Assembly: GCA_964490845.1 (NCBI GenBank)
Contig: CAZBED010000002.1
Coordinates: forward strand, 310,001 to 374,000
Length of the DNA stretch: 64,000 bases
Reading direction: 5' to 3'
From: JADJSS01 sp964490845
GTDB taxonomy: Bacteria; Bacteroidota; Bacteroidia; Chitinophagales; JADIYW01
Shown: piece after piece, positions 1 to 9,110 of the stretch
How positions within the stretch are numbered: the stretch's first letter is position 1
Layout: each line of letters starts with the position of its first letter
Notes under the pieces: model-generated
The model's input: only the letters and a program-made list of their open reading frames with translations
The model's database searches: none
What the model was told of the DNA's origin: nothing
Position numbers and translations under genes: made by a program

Positions 1-1
1 C

Positions 2-937
2 AATAACTCAGCGGATTCCATCATGCGTTTAGTGAAAGTATCCATGAACGGTGATTTGAAAAAGGACAGCCTGGCTTACAGAAAAGCGACATCATTCATT
101 ACTACAGCCGGAGATTCTACGTATACTATACTTTTTGAATCGGTTCGTAATGCCGCCAAATCGGTGTCTGTTACACAGACATTGGATGCGGGAAAGAAAT
201 ATGTTTTTGTGCTGAACGGTCTGACTAATGATACCATGTTCCAGAAAAATCCGGATAGTGTCAGCGTGTTGTTGAATATTGTAGTGATAGACCAATCTGT
301 TCTTCCTGTTCCGTCAGCAGGGCAAACCACGCTCGCTTTTGTAAACGGCAGCACCGATGCGCCGGCATTTGATTTATATTCGAATGATGGGTTGAATACT
401 TTGTTAATAGATAATGATTCATTGAATCAGGCCTTGCCGCTTAGTTTGCAGGATACCATTCTGAAGCTGAAATTGAATACGGCGGATGGCGGATTTACCA
501 TCTCTTACTTTTTATTCAGCCTCACCAGCCTCGGAGGTCAGATTACAACGGCTTTGACTTCCGGCTTCTTTGCTCCGGGCAGCAATCAGAATGGCGCGAA
601 TTTCTCGGTTTACGTAGTGGATTCATCCGGTAATGTAATAGCTACGCCAAGTGTATCTCTGGTTAAGAACAAAAATTTGCTGCTGGAAAAACTTACCCTT
701 TTCCCGAATCCCGCGTCAGACTTTATAACGCTGGATTACACGCTGGCTGAATCGGCTTCCTTAGGCCTTTCTGTATTTAACCTGAATGGGGCGATGGTAG
801 CAGATGAATCTGTAGGATTAATGTCAAAGGGAATGCACCAGACAACAGTATCCTTGCCGGAGTTGCCGGGCGGTATCTATTTCCTGAGGCTGCAATCCGC
901 ACTTTTTTCTAATACGGTTCGTTTTCTCGTAAAGTAA
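2..937 (+). CDS. T9SS-sorted secreted protein with DUF4397-like region, 5' partial
   Basis: The reading frame is open to the left edge, so the N-terminus and any signal peptide lie outside the window; the first visible ATG (23) is probably internal. The middle contains a segment beginning FVNGSTDAPAFDLYSNDG, which resembles DUF4397 repeats (a beta-sandwich family of cell-surface proteins). The last ~80 residues form a typical type A T9SS C-terminal sorting domain: an FPNPASD motif, a GIYFLRL strand and a short terminal strand ending in a basic residue. Such proteins are exported by Sec, moved across the outer membrane by the T9SS and attached to the surface or released. The T9SS call is firm; the DUF4397 call is moderate. 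The ligand or role cannot be told from sequence. Confidence 0.85.
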   Translation, partial: NNSADSIMRLVKVSMNGDLKKDSLAYRKATSFITTAGDSTYTILFESVRNAAKSVSVTQTLDAGKKYVFVLNGLTNDTMFQKNPDSVSVLLNIVVIDQSVLPVPSAGQTTLAFVNGSTDAPAFDLYSNDGLNTLLIDNDSLNQALPLSLQDTILKLKLNTADGGFTISYFLFSLTSLGGQITTALTSGFFAPGSNQNGANFSVYVVDSSGNVIATPSVSLVKNKNLLLEKLTLFPNPASDFITLDYTLAESASLGLSVFNLNGAMVADESVGLMSKGMHQTTVSLPELPGGIYFLRLQSALFSNTVRFLVK

Positions 938-1000
938 ACAGGAAGTTTGGTTATTTTTAAGTGCGCTTAATCAGCGGTAATGTAACGCATCAACGATAAC

Positions 1001-1906
1001 ATGTTTCTCCTCGACGTTCAGCATATTTCCAAGTCGTTCCAGGATAATCTTGCCTTACAGGATGTTTCCCTGCAATTACATGCTGCTAAGATTTATGGTC
1101 TTCTTGGGCCAAACGGAGCCGGAAAAACCACGCTGATCCGGAACATCACCCAAATCTTTTTTCCCGATACGGGAACGATATCGTTCAATAATGAAAAACT
1201 TTCTGAAAAGCACCAGAACCTTATCGGTTATATGCCTGAAGAGCGAGGAATGTATAAGAAGATGCAGGTGGGTGAGCAATTGCTTTATTTTGCCCGATTG
1301 CGGAATTTTTCTAAACCGGAAGCGGAACAAAGGATTAATTACTGGCTGCAAAAATTAGATATAGAAAGCTGGCGATACAAGACGATTGAAGAATTGTCAA
1401 AAGGGATGCAGCAAAAAGTGCAATTTGTAGCTACTGTTCTGCATGATCCGGTTTTGCTGATTCTGGATGAGCCTTTCTCCGGTCTGGATCCGATTAATGC
1501 GGAGATTATCAAGAATGAGATTTTTGAATTGCATCAGAAGGGAATGACGATTATTTTCTCCACCCACAGGATGGAAAATGTGGAGGAAATCTGCGAGGAT
1601 ATCTTCCTGATTAACAAAGGAAAAATTATCCTGAACGGAAATGTGCAGGCCATTAAACAGCAATATAAAAAGAACCTGATAAAAGTTGAATTGAGTAAAG
1701 AGGCTGTTGTAGAGGATGCCGTTGCGGAACAAATCATGATTGCCGAACAAACACCACAACATCTGATTATCAAATTGAAGCATGAGCAGACAATGAATGA
1801 TATGCTGAAAATATTATTGCAGCATAACGTGGGTATTGCAGGAATGACAGAACTGCTGCCATCTATCCATGAAATTTTTATTCAATCGGTGAAAGAGATA
1901 AATTAG
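1001..1906 (+). CDS. ABC-2 type transporter ATP-binding protein (NatA/EcsA-like)
   Basis: The protein (301 aa) is a single nucleotide-binding domain. Walker A is GPNGAGKTT at residues 36-44, the signature is LSKGMQQKV at about 132-140, Walker B is LLILDE at 152-157 and the switch histidine is H189. The ~80 residues after the ATPase fold match the C-terminal extension (DUF4162-like) usual in NatA-type export ATPases. It powers the membrane protein encoded 18 nt downstream, with which it forms an operon. The substrate is unknown; Bacteroidota homologues are often annotated as Na+ or drug exporters without proof. No Shine-Dalgarno sequence is visible. Confidence 0.93.
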   Translation: MFLLDVQHISKSFQDNLALQDVSLQLHAAKIYGLLGPNGAGKTTLIRNITQIFFPDTGTISFNNEKLSEKHQNLIGYMPEERGMYKKMQVGEQLLYFARLRNFSKPEAEQRINYWLQKLDIESWRYKTIEELSKGMQQKVQFVATVLHDPVLLILDEPFSGLDPINAEIIKNEIFELHQKGMTIIFSTHRMENVEEICEDIFLINKGKIILNGNVQAIKQQYKKNLIKVELSKEAVVEDAVAEQIMIAEQTPQHLIIKLKHEQTMNDMLKILLQHNVGIAGMTELLPSIHEIFIQSVKEIN

Positions 1907-1924
1907 CGATACTTAGCATTCAGT

Positions 1925-3232
1925 ATGAAAAAAATCTGGTACATCATTCAACGGGAATACATAACGAGGGTAAAGAAAAAGTCGTTTATCCTGCTGACGT
2001 TGCTGTTGCCGGTGCTGATTGGTGTTACAATGGTAGCTATGGTCATGATTGCCACCAGCGCCCAGGAAAGACTGACCATTGCAGTGAAAGACGAGAGTGG
2101 CTTGTTTGAAGATAAATTCAGGGGGCTGGATATCGGGGAGAGCCTGCGATTTAAATACCTGACGAACAATCCGCAGCCCCTGGATACCTTGCTGAGGGTT
2201 TATCAGGCTGCGGATTACGACGGCTTGCTTTATATTCCCGCATTAGATATCGATAAACCTTTAGGCATTACGTATTACTCGGATGTTGAACTGGGAATGA
2301 CAACTGAACACCATATTGAAAAAGCCATTACGGAAGAAATCCGGAAACGTGTGCTGGAACGGGAGCATTACAATGTGGAACTTATCGATAAGCTGGATTC
2401 AGATATTTCGATAGAAAAAATAATTAAAGACGAGAAAAAGACGGGAAGCGCCGCCATAGCGGGAGGTTTCGGATATGTTTGCGGATTGCTTATTTATGTT
2501 TTTCTGATTGTATACGGCGCGATGGTCATGAAGAGTGTGACGGAAGAAAAGAGTAATCGCATCGTCGAAGTTTTGGTAACCAGTGTGCGGCCATTCCAGC
2601 TGATGATAGGAAAGATTATCGGTATCGGAGCGGTAGGACTGACACAGTTTGTATTGTGGGGGCTGCTCACCTTTGTGGTGCAACTAATAATCGGCCTGTT
2701 TATGGGCGACCAGCTGATGGCAGTACAACAGGTTCCGGTGAGCAGTCAGATGGGAGATATGGCGGAAAGCACTAAAATCATTGCGGATATTACAGGCGCT
2801 TTTCAGGAGCTGAATATCCTACGGATTGTGTTTAGCTTCATCTTCTATTTTGTTTTCGGCTATTTGTTTTATGCGTCGCAGTTTGCCGCTATCGGCGCGG
2901 CCATGACGGATGACAGCGATGCACAGTCGTTCACTTTTCCGATAACAATACCTATCATCATCTCGATGGTGCTGATGTCCGTGACTTTACAGCAACCCTT
3001 TTCATCCGCTGCTTTTTGGGGTTCTATGCTGCCCTTCTCTTCTCCCATCATTATGATTACCAGGATTCCGTTTCATGTGCCGTGGTGGGAGCAAATCCTG
3101 TCGATGCTAATTCTGGTGCTTTCTTCGCTCGCAACGGTATATGTGGCGGCTAAAATATATCGTGTCGGTATCCTGATACAAGGCAAGAAAGTCACGTTCA
3201 GGGAGATTGGCAAATGGATTTTTTATTCATGA
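1925..3232 (+). CDS. ABC-2 type transporter permease (NatB-like)
   Basis: This 435-residue membrane protein is the partner of the upstream ATPase. It has one N-terminal transmembrane helix (about residues 20-43), a polar extracytoplasmic region of ~130 residues, then about five to six helices in the C-terminal half. The segment VTEEKSNRIVEVLVTSVRP is the typical cytoplasmic coupling-helix motif of ABC-2 permeases of the NatB/YhaP type. Start ATG at 1925 lies 18 nt after the ATPase stop, so co-transcription is likely. An inverted repeat follows the stop codon. Substrate unknown. Confidence 0.92.
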   Translation: MKKIWYIIQREYITRVKKKSFILLTLLLPVLIGVTMVAMVMIATSAQERLTIAVKDESGLFEDKFRGLDIGESLRFKYLTNNPQPLDTLLRVYQAADYDGLLYIPALDIDKPLGITYYSDVELGMTTEHHIEKAITEEIRKRVLEREHYNVELIDKLDSDISIEKIIKDEKKTGSAAIAGGFGYVCGLLIYVFLIVYGAMVMKSVTEEKSNRIVEVLVTSVRPFQLMIGKIIGIGAVGLTQFVLWGLLTFVVQLIIGLFMGDQLMAVQQVPVSSQMGDMAESTKIIADITGAFQELNILRIVFSFIFYFVFGYLFYASQFAAIGAAMTDDSDAQSFTFPITIPIIISMVLMSVTLQQPFSSAAFWGSMLPFSSPIIMITRIPFHVPWWEQILSMLILVLSSLATVYVAAKIYRVGILIQGKKVTFREIGKWIFYS

Positions 3233-3262
3233 AATAAAAAAGCAGGTGTTTAACCTGCTTAT
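3233..3262 (-). terminator. Intrinsic terminator for the minus-strand lipoprotein gene
   Basis: The perfect 8-bp inverted repeat AAGCAGGT (3240-3247) / ACCTGCTT (3253-3260) has a 5-nt loop. Read on the minus strand it is followed by a T-rich run (TTTTTTATTTC), so it fits termination of the gene ending at 3280. On the plus strand there is no T-run, although it could still stall transcripts from the ABC operon ending at 3232. Confidence 0.7.
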
Positions 3263-3279
3263 GGTAGTGCAATTTATTT

Positions 3280-3699
3280 TTATGGATTGACTCTTTCAAA
3301 GGTAAGCAGTACCCGGTCTCTGTGAACTTCATCAAACAGGATTAGACGATTTCCGTTTTCAGTTATTTTAAAGATGAAGAATTCGTCTGCTACTATGCGA
3401 AAATGAAGAAGAGTTTCATTTATTTCCCAGTCAAATGTCGCATTGATGATTGTTTCTACTTTGGAACCGGATACTGTGGTTTCCTTGCTGTGGCCTGTTC
3501 CTTTGTTGTCAGTTGGCCCTTTTATAAATTCGCGCTCTATCGTGGTTGTTCCTTTTACGGCTCTCCATTTCCCAATAACTGAAAGATTAGTTTTTACCGG
3601 AACTATTTCTTCATTTTCTTTCTGGCAGGATTGTAATCCGAGAGAGGAGATGAATACAAACAAGCAGAACGCTATTTTGATAATTGTATACTTACTCAT
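3280..3699 (-). CDS. Hypothetical lipoprotein, lipocalin-like
   Basis: I choose the ATG at 3699, which gives a 139-aa protein that starts directly with a signal peptide and a lipobox ending at Cys25 (GLQSC). An in-frame ATG at 3744 would add 15 residues before the signal peptide. After the lipid-attachment Cys the mature protein has a WRAVKGTTT strand and alternating beta segments (FDWEINETLLHF, FFIFKITENGNRLIL). This is the pattern of small lipocalin-like Bacteroidota lipoproteins. It probably sits in the outer membrane. Ligand and function are unknown. Confidence 0.7.
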   Translation of the reverse strand: MSKYTIIKIAFCLFVFISSLGLQSCQKENEEIVPVKTNLSVIGKWRAVKGTTTIEREFIKGPTDNKGTGHSKETTVSGSKVETIINATFDWEINETLLHFRIVADEFFIFKITENGNRLILFDEVHRDRVLLTFERVNP

Positions 3700-3828
3700 T
3701 TCTTTTAATATTAGAAAGCTGAGTTTATGAGTTGTTGTTTTCATGGTATTGTTTTTTTAGTGTTGCTGAATGATGTAAAGTTATCGCCAGATACAACGAA
3801 ATACTTAAAGGTAAAATGCGACAAATAA

Positions 3829-3859
3829 AATTCAGGGAAAACCACTAAAGCCTTCAGTG
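3829..3859 (-). terminator. Possible terminator after galE
   Basis: On the minus strand an imperfect hairpin (CACTGAA, loop GGC, TTTAGTG, one G-T pair; 3843-3859) is followed by GGTTTTCCC and an AT-rich tract. It lies ~40 nt past the galE stop. The stem is short, so this is tentative. Confidence 0.35.
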
Positions 3860-3900
3860 TCTGTATTCGTGATAATTACAATGGAATGAATTCGGGGAGT

Positions 3901-4923
3901 TTACCATCCCATTTCCTGCATTTTAAGCTCCCAGTTCCATGCCGACAACATGGCATCTTCGATGGAATATTGGCAATGCCAGTTTAGTTTCGTCTTGGCC
4001 AGTTCGTTGTTGGCATACACTTCTACCACATCACCGGTGCGTCTGTTGCCGATACGGTAATTCAGTTTCTTGCCGCTTACTTTCTCAAAGGCGTGTATGG
4101 CTTCCAGCACGCTGACGCCGTTTCCGCTACCCAGATTAAACAGCTCGCAGTTGTCGGTGTTTTTCTTTTCGAGCAGGTATTGCAATGCTAAGGTGTGTGC
4201 ATGGGCAATGTCGCAAACATGAATATAGTCACGGATATTACTGCCATCTCTTGTTGGGTAATCATTGCCGAAGACAGTCAGTTCGCCTGTTTTACCGATG
4301 GCCGTTTGTGTAATAAACGGCACCAGATTGTTCGGCTGGTCTATCGGGATTTCCCCGATATAAGAGGAGGGATGTGCGCCGATCGGATTGAAATAGCGCA
4401 ATAAAATATTTTGTGTGGTATTTACTTTTGAATAGTTCTTGATAATCGCTTCGCCGATTTGTTTGGTGTGTGCGTACGGGCTTTCCGCTTCTTTGATGGG
4501 TGAGTTTTCTGTAACCGGCAAAGTGTCGGCATTGCCGTAAACAGAGCAGGAGGATGAAAAAACAAAATTAGGAATACCAAATGCTTTGATGCCCATCATA
4601 ACGTTTAGCAGGGAGTCGATATTATTGGCATAATACATCAGCGGTTTTTCGACAGATTCCGGAACACATTTCAGTGCAGCGAAATGAATCACTCCCACCG
4701 CGTCCTTATTTTGTTCAAAAACCTGAAGCGTATCCGCTTTGTGGCGTAAGTCTATCTGATAGAAGGCCGGTTTTTTACCCGTTATTTTTTCTATGCCTGT
4801 AAGTGCGTATTCTTTGGACCGGGATAAATTATCGATGCAGACAACTTCGAATCCATTTTCCATTAAATCCACTATGGTGTGTGACCCAATATAACCTGTA
4901 CCGCCTGTAACTATAACTTTCAT
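3901..4923 (-). CDS. galE: UDP-glucose 4-epimerase
   Basis: The product (340 aa) is an extended short-chain dehydrogenase. It has the NAD-binding GGTGYIGSH motif at residues 7-15, the serine segment FSSSCSVYG at about 122-130 and the catalytic YxxxK as YAHTK near residue 150. Length and the C-terminal region (YNRxTGDV-like RIGNRRTGDVVEVYAN) match GalE, which interconverts UDP-glucose and UDP-galactose and often also the N-acetyl forms. It lies 73 nt downstream of rfbA on the same strand, so the two may be co-transcribed as a small sugar-nucleotide unit feeding polysaccharide synthesis. Confidence 0.95.
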   Translation of the reverse strand: MKVIVTGGTGYIGSHTIVDLMENGFEVVCIDNLSRSKEYALTGIEKITGKKPAFYQIDLRHKADTLQVFEQNKDAVGVIHFAALKCVPESVEKPLMYYANNIDSLLNVMMGIKAFGIPNFVFSSSCSVYGNADTLPVTENSPIKEAESPYAHTKQIGEAIIKNYSKVNTTQNILLRYFNPIGAHPSSYIGEIPIDQPNNLVPFITQTAIGKTGELTVFGNDYPTRDGSNIRDYIHVCDIAHAHTLALQYLLEKKNTDNCELFNLGSGNGVSVLEAIHAFEKVSGKKLNYRIGNRRTGDVVEVYANNELAKTKLNWHCQYSIEDAMLSAWNWELKMQEMGW

Positions 4924-4996
4924 GCTGTTGATTTACCTGAATTTTATATGTAACGTTTATTGTTTGTTGCTACACAATTGGATTCAGGCGGGTTTT

Positions 4997-5857
4997 TTAT
5001 TTTATAATTTCCAACAAATATTCTCCATAGCCGCTTTTTAGAAGAGGTTGTGCGATGTCTCGCAGTTCTTGTTCGGAAATAAATCCCTTGCGGTATGCTA
5101 CTTCCTCGATACAGCCAACTTTCAGTCCTTGCCGTTGTTCAATAACCTGAACAAATTGAGAAGCCTGCATCAGTGAATCAAAGGTACCGGTATCCAGCCA
5201 GGCTGTGCCCCTGTCCAGAATACCCACTTTCAGTTTGCCTCGACGCAGGTATTCTTTGTTGACATCCGTAATTTCGTATTCTCCTCGTGGGCTGGGTTTC
5301 AGTTCCTCTGCTATCTTTACCACATCGTTGTCATAAAAATATAATCCCGGTACTGCATAATTGGATTTAGGCTGTTCCGGTTTTTCCTCAATAGAAACGG
5401 CATTCAATTCTTGGTCAAATTCCACGACTCCATATCGTTCCGGATCGGATACGTGATAGGCATATATGACTCCGCCGTCCGGGTCGTTATTTTTAATCAG
5501 CAAGTCCTCCAATCCCGAACCGTAAAAAATATTGTCCCCTAAAATCAGTGCTACCTTATCGTTGGAGATGAAATTTTTCCCGATTACAAAAGCCTGAGCC
5601 AGGCCATTCGGTACCTCCTGAATGGCATATTGGAAAGTACAGCCGTATTTTTTTCCATCACCCAACAGGCGCTGAAAATTCGGCATATCGTGAGGAGTAG
5701 AGATAATTAAGATTTCATGTATGCCGGCCTGCATCAAAACGGACAATGGATAATAAATCATCGGTTTATCATAAATCGGCATAATCTGTTTACTGATAGC
5801 GTAGGTTATCGGATACAGCCTCGTTCCGGAGCCTCCGGCTAAAATAATTCCTTTCAT
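4997..5857 (-). CDS. rfbA: Glucose-1-phosphate thymidylyltransferase
   Basis: The 286-aa product makes dTDP-glucose from glucose-1-phosphate and dTTP, the first step toward dTDP-rhamnose and related sugars. It shows the nucleotidyltransferase signature GGSGTRLYPIT at residues 8-18, the metal-binding LGDNIFYG segment near residue 110 and the conserved substrate loop EEKPEQPKS near 160. Length matches RmlA/RfbA. No rmlB, rmlC or rmlD is present in the window, so the pathway must be completed elsewhere. It is transcribed divergently from the response regulator gene. Confidence 0.95.
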   Translation of the reverse strand: MKGIILAGGSGTRLYPITYAISKQIMPIYDKPMIYYPLSVLMQAGIHEILIISTPHDMPNFQRLLGDGKKYGCTFQYAIQEVPNGLAQAFVIGKNFISNDKVALILGDNIFYGSGLEDLLIKNNDPDGGVIYAYHVSDPERYGVVEFDQELNAVSIEEKPEQPKSNYAVPGLYFYDNDVVKIAEELKPSPRGEYEITDVNKEYLRRGKLKVGILDRGTAWLDTGTFDSLMQASQFVQVIEQRQGLKVGCIEEVAYRKGFISEQELRDIAQPLLKSGYGEYLLEIIK

Positions 5858-5962
5858 TGGTCGGTTTTAAAAAGAAAAGTTGAAGTGAAACGTATTTGTT
5901 AATAATTATTGCACAAAAATACACACTAAAGGACGATAAAATTAATATGTTTGCCGAATAAT

Positions 5963-5994
5963 ATTGGTAGTCTGAAAATTTTATGTTAATTTTG
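5963..5994 (+). promoter_or_regulatory. Promoter of the two-component operon
   Basis: ATTG (5963-5966), a 20-nt spacer, then TAATTTTG (5987-5994). This fits the Bacteroidota -33/-7 consensus (TTTG, ~20 nt, TAnnTTTG). The start codon at 6021 would have a leader of roughly 20 nt. Confidence 0.6.
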
Positions 5995-6020
5995 CGTTAA
6001 CACATTAAATGTAATATAAT

Positions 6021-6707
6021 ATGGCTGAAAAAGTATTCAAAATCCTGGTAGTAGACGACGAGCCGGATATCCTTGAATTTCTGAGTTACAATTTGGAAAA
6101 AGAAGGATTTTTAGTGGAAACGGCAGAAAATGGTAAACAAGCCCTTGAAAAAGCAAAAAAGAATCAGCCCGACATCGTGCTGTTAGATGTTATGATGCCG
6201 GAAATGGATGGCATTGAAACATGCAGAACCATGCGAGAAATGCCGCAATTTGAACATACCATTATTGCGTTCCTGACGGCAAGAACTGAAGATTATTCTC
6301 AGATAGCGGGTTTTGAAACAGGAGCGGATGATTATATCAGCAAACCGATTAAACCTAGAGTGCTGGTCAGCCGTTTGCGCGCCTTACTGCGACGGTATGA
6401 AGCGAAAGAATCCAAATCAACATTCCTTGAAGTAGGAGATATCCAGATTGACAGAGAACGCTATCTGATTATTTTCAAAGGAAAAGAAATGGCTGTTCCG
6501 CGCAAAGAGTTTGAGCTTATCTACTTGCTGGCATCTAAGCCTGGGAAAGTATTCAAACGCGATGAAATCCTCAATGAAATATGGGGAAGGGATATTATCG
6601 TCGGTGACAGAACTATCGACGTGCATATCCGCAAACTGAGAGAAAAATTAGGTGAAGATTTAATTAAAACAGTAAAAGGTATCGGATACAAATTTGAAGA
6701 ACAATGA
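6021..6707 (+). CDS. Response regulator transcription factor, OmpR/PhoB family
   Basis: The 228-aa protein joins a receiver domain (about 1-125) to an OmpR-type winged helix (about 135-226). The phosphoacceptor is D56 in LLDVMMPEMDG, with acidic pocket residues in VVDDEPD, T86 and K108 in the expected places. The DNA-binding half carries the typical DRTIDVHIRKLREKLG recognition region. Phosphorylation by the downstream kinase should control DNA binding. The next gene overlaps it by 4 nt (ATGA), so translation is coupled. It is PhoB-like by sequence; the regulon is unknown. Confidence 0.95.
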   Translation: MAEKVFKILVVDDEPDILEFLSYNLEKEGFLVETAENGKQALEKAKKNQPDIVLLDVMMPEMDGIETCRTMREMPQFEHTIIAFLTARTEDYSQIAGFETGADDYISKPIKPRVLVSRLRALLRRYEAKESKSTFLEVGDIQIDRERYLIIFKGKEMAVPRKEFELIYLLASKPGKVFKRDEILNEIWGRDIIVGDRTIDVHIRKLREKLGEDLIKTVKGIGYKFEEQ

Positions 6708-7750
6708 GAAGAACCCCTTCTCCGAATATAATATCGTTATATGGTAGTATGGCAGTAGCAATTTTTTCTACTGCCATCTTTTTGTTAATTGGCCTCCTTT
6801 TTCATTTCTATCTGCCTCCGCTGCATTTTCTGGTATATACCCTCATCGTTTTTGTCATCACTTTTTTTCTTTTCAGGTTTATCCTGGTCCGCTTCATTTA
6901 TAATAAAATCAAGATTATTTATAAAACCATTGGCAAGCCGCTGAAATTTCAAAATGAAATAAAGGAAGGCAGCAGCAATATGATGAAGACAGTAGAACGT
7001 GATGTGGCAGAATGGGCCATCAATAAAAACAAGCAGATTCGTGAATTACGAAAGATGGAACAATACCGCAAAGAGTTTGTCGGCAACGTCTCACATGAAC
7101 TGAAGACACCGATTTTTAATGCGCAGGGGTATATAGAAACAGTACTGGAAAGTGATATGGAGGATAAAGAATTTATCAAACAATATCTTGAAAAAGCCAA
7201 CAGCAATATTGAACGATTAGAGAATATCGTCAATGACCTGCTCGAGATATCCAAATTTGAAACCGGCAGGATACAACTGGAAAAGGAAGCATTTGATATC
7301 GTAAAACAAATCAAGAAGGTTTTTTTTCAGTACCAGCATCTTACTCAGCAGCATCAGGTGACGATGGCCGTTCACGGAGATGAGAATATGTATTTTGTTT
7401 TTGCTGATAAGAAAAGAATCATACAAGTGCTGGAGAACCTGATTTCCAATTCCATTAAATACGGCAAAGAGGGCGGGCATACGGATATCTACTTTCATGA
7501 CCTGGATGATCAGTTTTTAATTGATATTACAGATGACGGTCCGGGTATCAGTGCGGAGCATTTACCTCGCCTCTTTGAGCGTTTTTACCGTGCGGATAAG
7601 AGCCGTAACCGGAAAATTGGCGGTACCGGACTCGGATTGTCGATAGTAAAAAATATTATCGAAGCGCATGAGCAGACCATTAACGTGAGAAGTGAGTTAG
7701 GTAAGGGTACAACTTTTAGTTTTACGCTTCAGAAATACATACCGGAATAG
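6704..7750 (+). CDS. Sensor histidine kinase, PhoR-like
   Basis: This 348-aa membrane kinase has two adjacent N-terminal helices (about 12-34 and 40-63) joined by a loop of only a few residues, so there is almost no extracytoplasmic sensor. The phosphoacceptor H131 lies in FVGNVSHELKTP. The ATPase part shows the N box (NLISNSIKYG), G1 (DDGPGIS) and G2 (GGTGLGLSIVKN). The start overlaps the regulator stop by 4 nt. It ends 1 nt from the stop codon of the convergent hydrolase gene. The stimulus is not predictable; intramembrane or partner-mediated sensing is an inference from the missing sensor domain. Confidence 0.94.
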   Translation: MRRTPSPNIISLYGSMAVAIFSTAIFLLIGLLFHFYLPPLHFLVYTLIVFVITFFLFRFILVRFIYNKIKIIYKTIGKPLKFQNEIKEGSSNMMKTVERDVAEWAINKNKQIRELRKMEQYRKEFVGNVSHELKTPIFNAQGYIETVLESDMEDKEFIKQYLEKANSNIERLENIVNDLLEISKFETGRIQLEKEAFDIVKQIKKVFFQYQHLTQQHQVTMAVHGDENMYFVFADKKRIIQVLENLISNSIKYGKEGGHTDIYFHDLDDQFLIDITDDGPGISAEHLPRLFERFYRADKSRNRKIGGTGLGLSIVKNIIEAHEQTINVRSELGKGTTFSFTLQKYIPE

Positions 7751-7751
7751 A

Positions 7752-9110
7752 TTACCATTCGCAATAGCGCATCACTTTCGTTTTAAACACCACTTTCCCT
7801 GAGATGTCTTTTACCGTTAATATATTGATTCCCATTGTGAAATCTGAGTTGTCCAGGTAAATAACGTTTTGGGAAGAGGTATAATCTATTTTCTTCTCTG
7901 CGATACCTCTTCCCAGTTCATCCGTAATCGTCAGATGAAATGTCTCACTGACCGGATAACGCACTGCTAATTTTGGAGGCAATAAACAGGTCAGCGGATT
8001 CGGTGAAAACGAAAAGAAGGGGCTTTCAATACTCAGGCTGTCCTGCCTGCACCAGTAAAAGGTTTCGAAATTCGTGCATTTCTCCAATGGCGCTATGGAA
8101 ATGGAATCACTGGCAATGTAAGTAGAGAAGGAAGGTGTCGCATCGGCAATACCTTTGATAAACGCGACGGATTTATCAGCAATATATTTGGTGGCAATGG
8201 GGTCAGCATTAACAGGAGAGACTTCTGAAAGATAACCATGATTGTACCCGCAAAAGACATGCAGAAGGTAAGGGTTGTTATAGTGTTCTAATATTTTGGT
8301 AAAAATACCCGGGCCATAGGATGGAGCAGCATTACTGCAATTACCTATCCATCCGTTGAAAAAATTCACAGCGCCGTCACAGGTGTTGTTAAACAATAAG
8401 AGCGGTATCTTTTTGAGAATCGGAAGGTCATTGCGATAAATACCACCTACCACGCTGATAATACCGGCTACATCGGTTGAGTTGGTATAACTGTTTCCCT
8501 GATTATCCAGTTTTCCTAATCTGGATATTCTGTCCGCAGGAACAGCATCGTCATTGATATATAAATGATGATTGACGAGAAATCCGCCGGAGCTGATACC
8601 GAATAAAAATATCTTACCGGTGTCGATACCTAGATTGCCGGCATTGGCTTTGCAGTAGCGTATCAATGCTCTGTTATCCTGATAAGCACGGTGGGCGGCA
8701 TCTTCAAATTTATTTTCAGAGACACTTTCACAAAACGGCTTGCTTTCATATTCGGGCCACCCCTGACGGAAGTTGGGAACGACAGCTGTGATATTGGCTC
8801 GGGTAAAATAATCTGCAAAGGTCTTTACGATGCCCACTTCTTTATTGCCTGAAGCATAACCACCGCCGTGATAAATGATGACCAGCGGCAGTTTGGCGGA
8901 AAACAAATTAGGTTTATATACATCTGCGTCTAACGCCACATCATATTCATAGTAGTCTTTATTGTGTGCATAGGTAATAGTAGATTTTACAAAATCGTTG
9001 ATGCCTGTTGGCTGTACAGTCTTGCCATGAACAGATTGGGCGTGGATGGGCAGACAGATGAAAAGGCAACTCATCCATCCTGACAAAAATAAGAGTGTTC
9101 GTTTACCCAT
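7752..9110 (-). CDS. Secreted alpha/beta hydrolase (esterase-like) with T9SS sorting domain
   Basis: The start at 9110 gives a 452-aa protein beginning with a clean signal peptide (MGKRTLLFLSG...HAQS). Longer in-frame forms would place 29 charged residues before it. The hydrolase core has an HGGG oxyanion motif at about 81-84, the nucleophile S173 in FGISSGG and a late histidine in CGYNHGYLS, typical of carboxylesterase/feruloyl-esterase-like folds. The last ~85 residues (SFSPNPLT..., a DELGRG turn, NILTVKD) look like a T9SS C-terminal domain. The ATG overlaps the tyrosine phosphatase stop by 8 nt, so the two are co-translated. The substrate is unknown. Confidence 0.82.
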   Translation of the reverse strand: MGKRTLLFLSGWMSCLFICLPIHAQSVHGKTVQPTGINDFVKSTITYAHNKDYYEYDVALDADVYKPNLFSAKLPLVIIYHGGGYASGNKEVGIVKTFADYFTRANITAVVPNFRQGWPEYESKPFCESVSENKFEDAAHRAYQDNRALIRYCKANAGNLGIDTGKIFLFGISSGGFLVNHHLYINDDAVPADRISRLGKLDNQGNSYTNSTDVAGIISVVGGIYRNDLPILKKIPLLLFNNTCDGAVNFFNGWIGNCSNAAPSYGPGIFTKILEHYNNPYLLHVFCGYNHGYLSEVSPVNADPIATKYIADKSVAFIKGIADATPSFSTYIASDSISIAPLEKCTNFETFYWCRQDSLSIESPFFSFSPNPLTCLLPPKLAVRYPVSETFHLTITDELGRGIAEKKIDYTSSQNVIYLDNSDFTMGINILTVKDISGKVVFKTKVMRYCEW

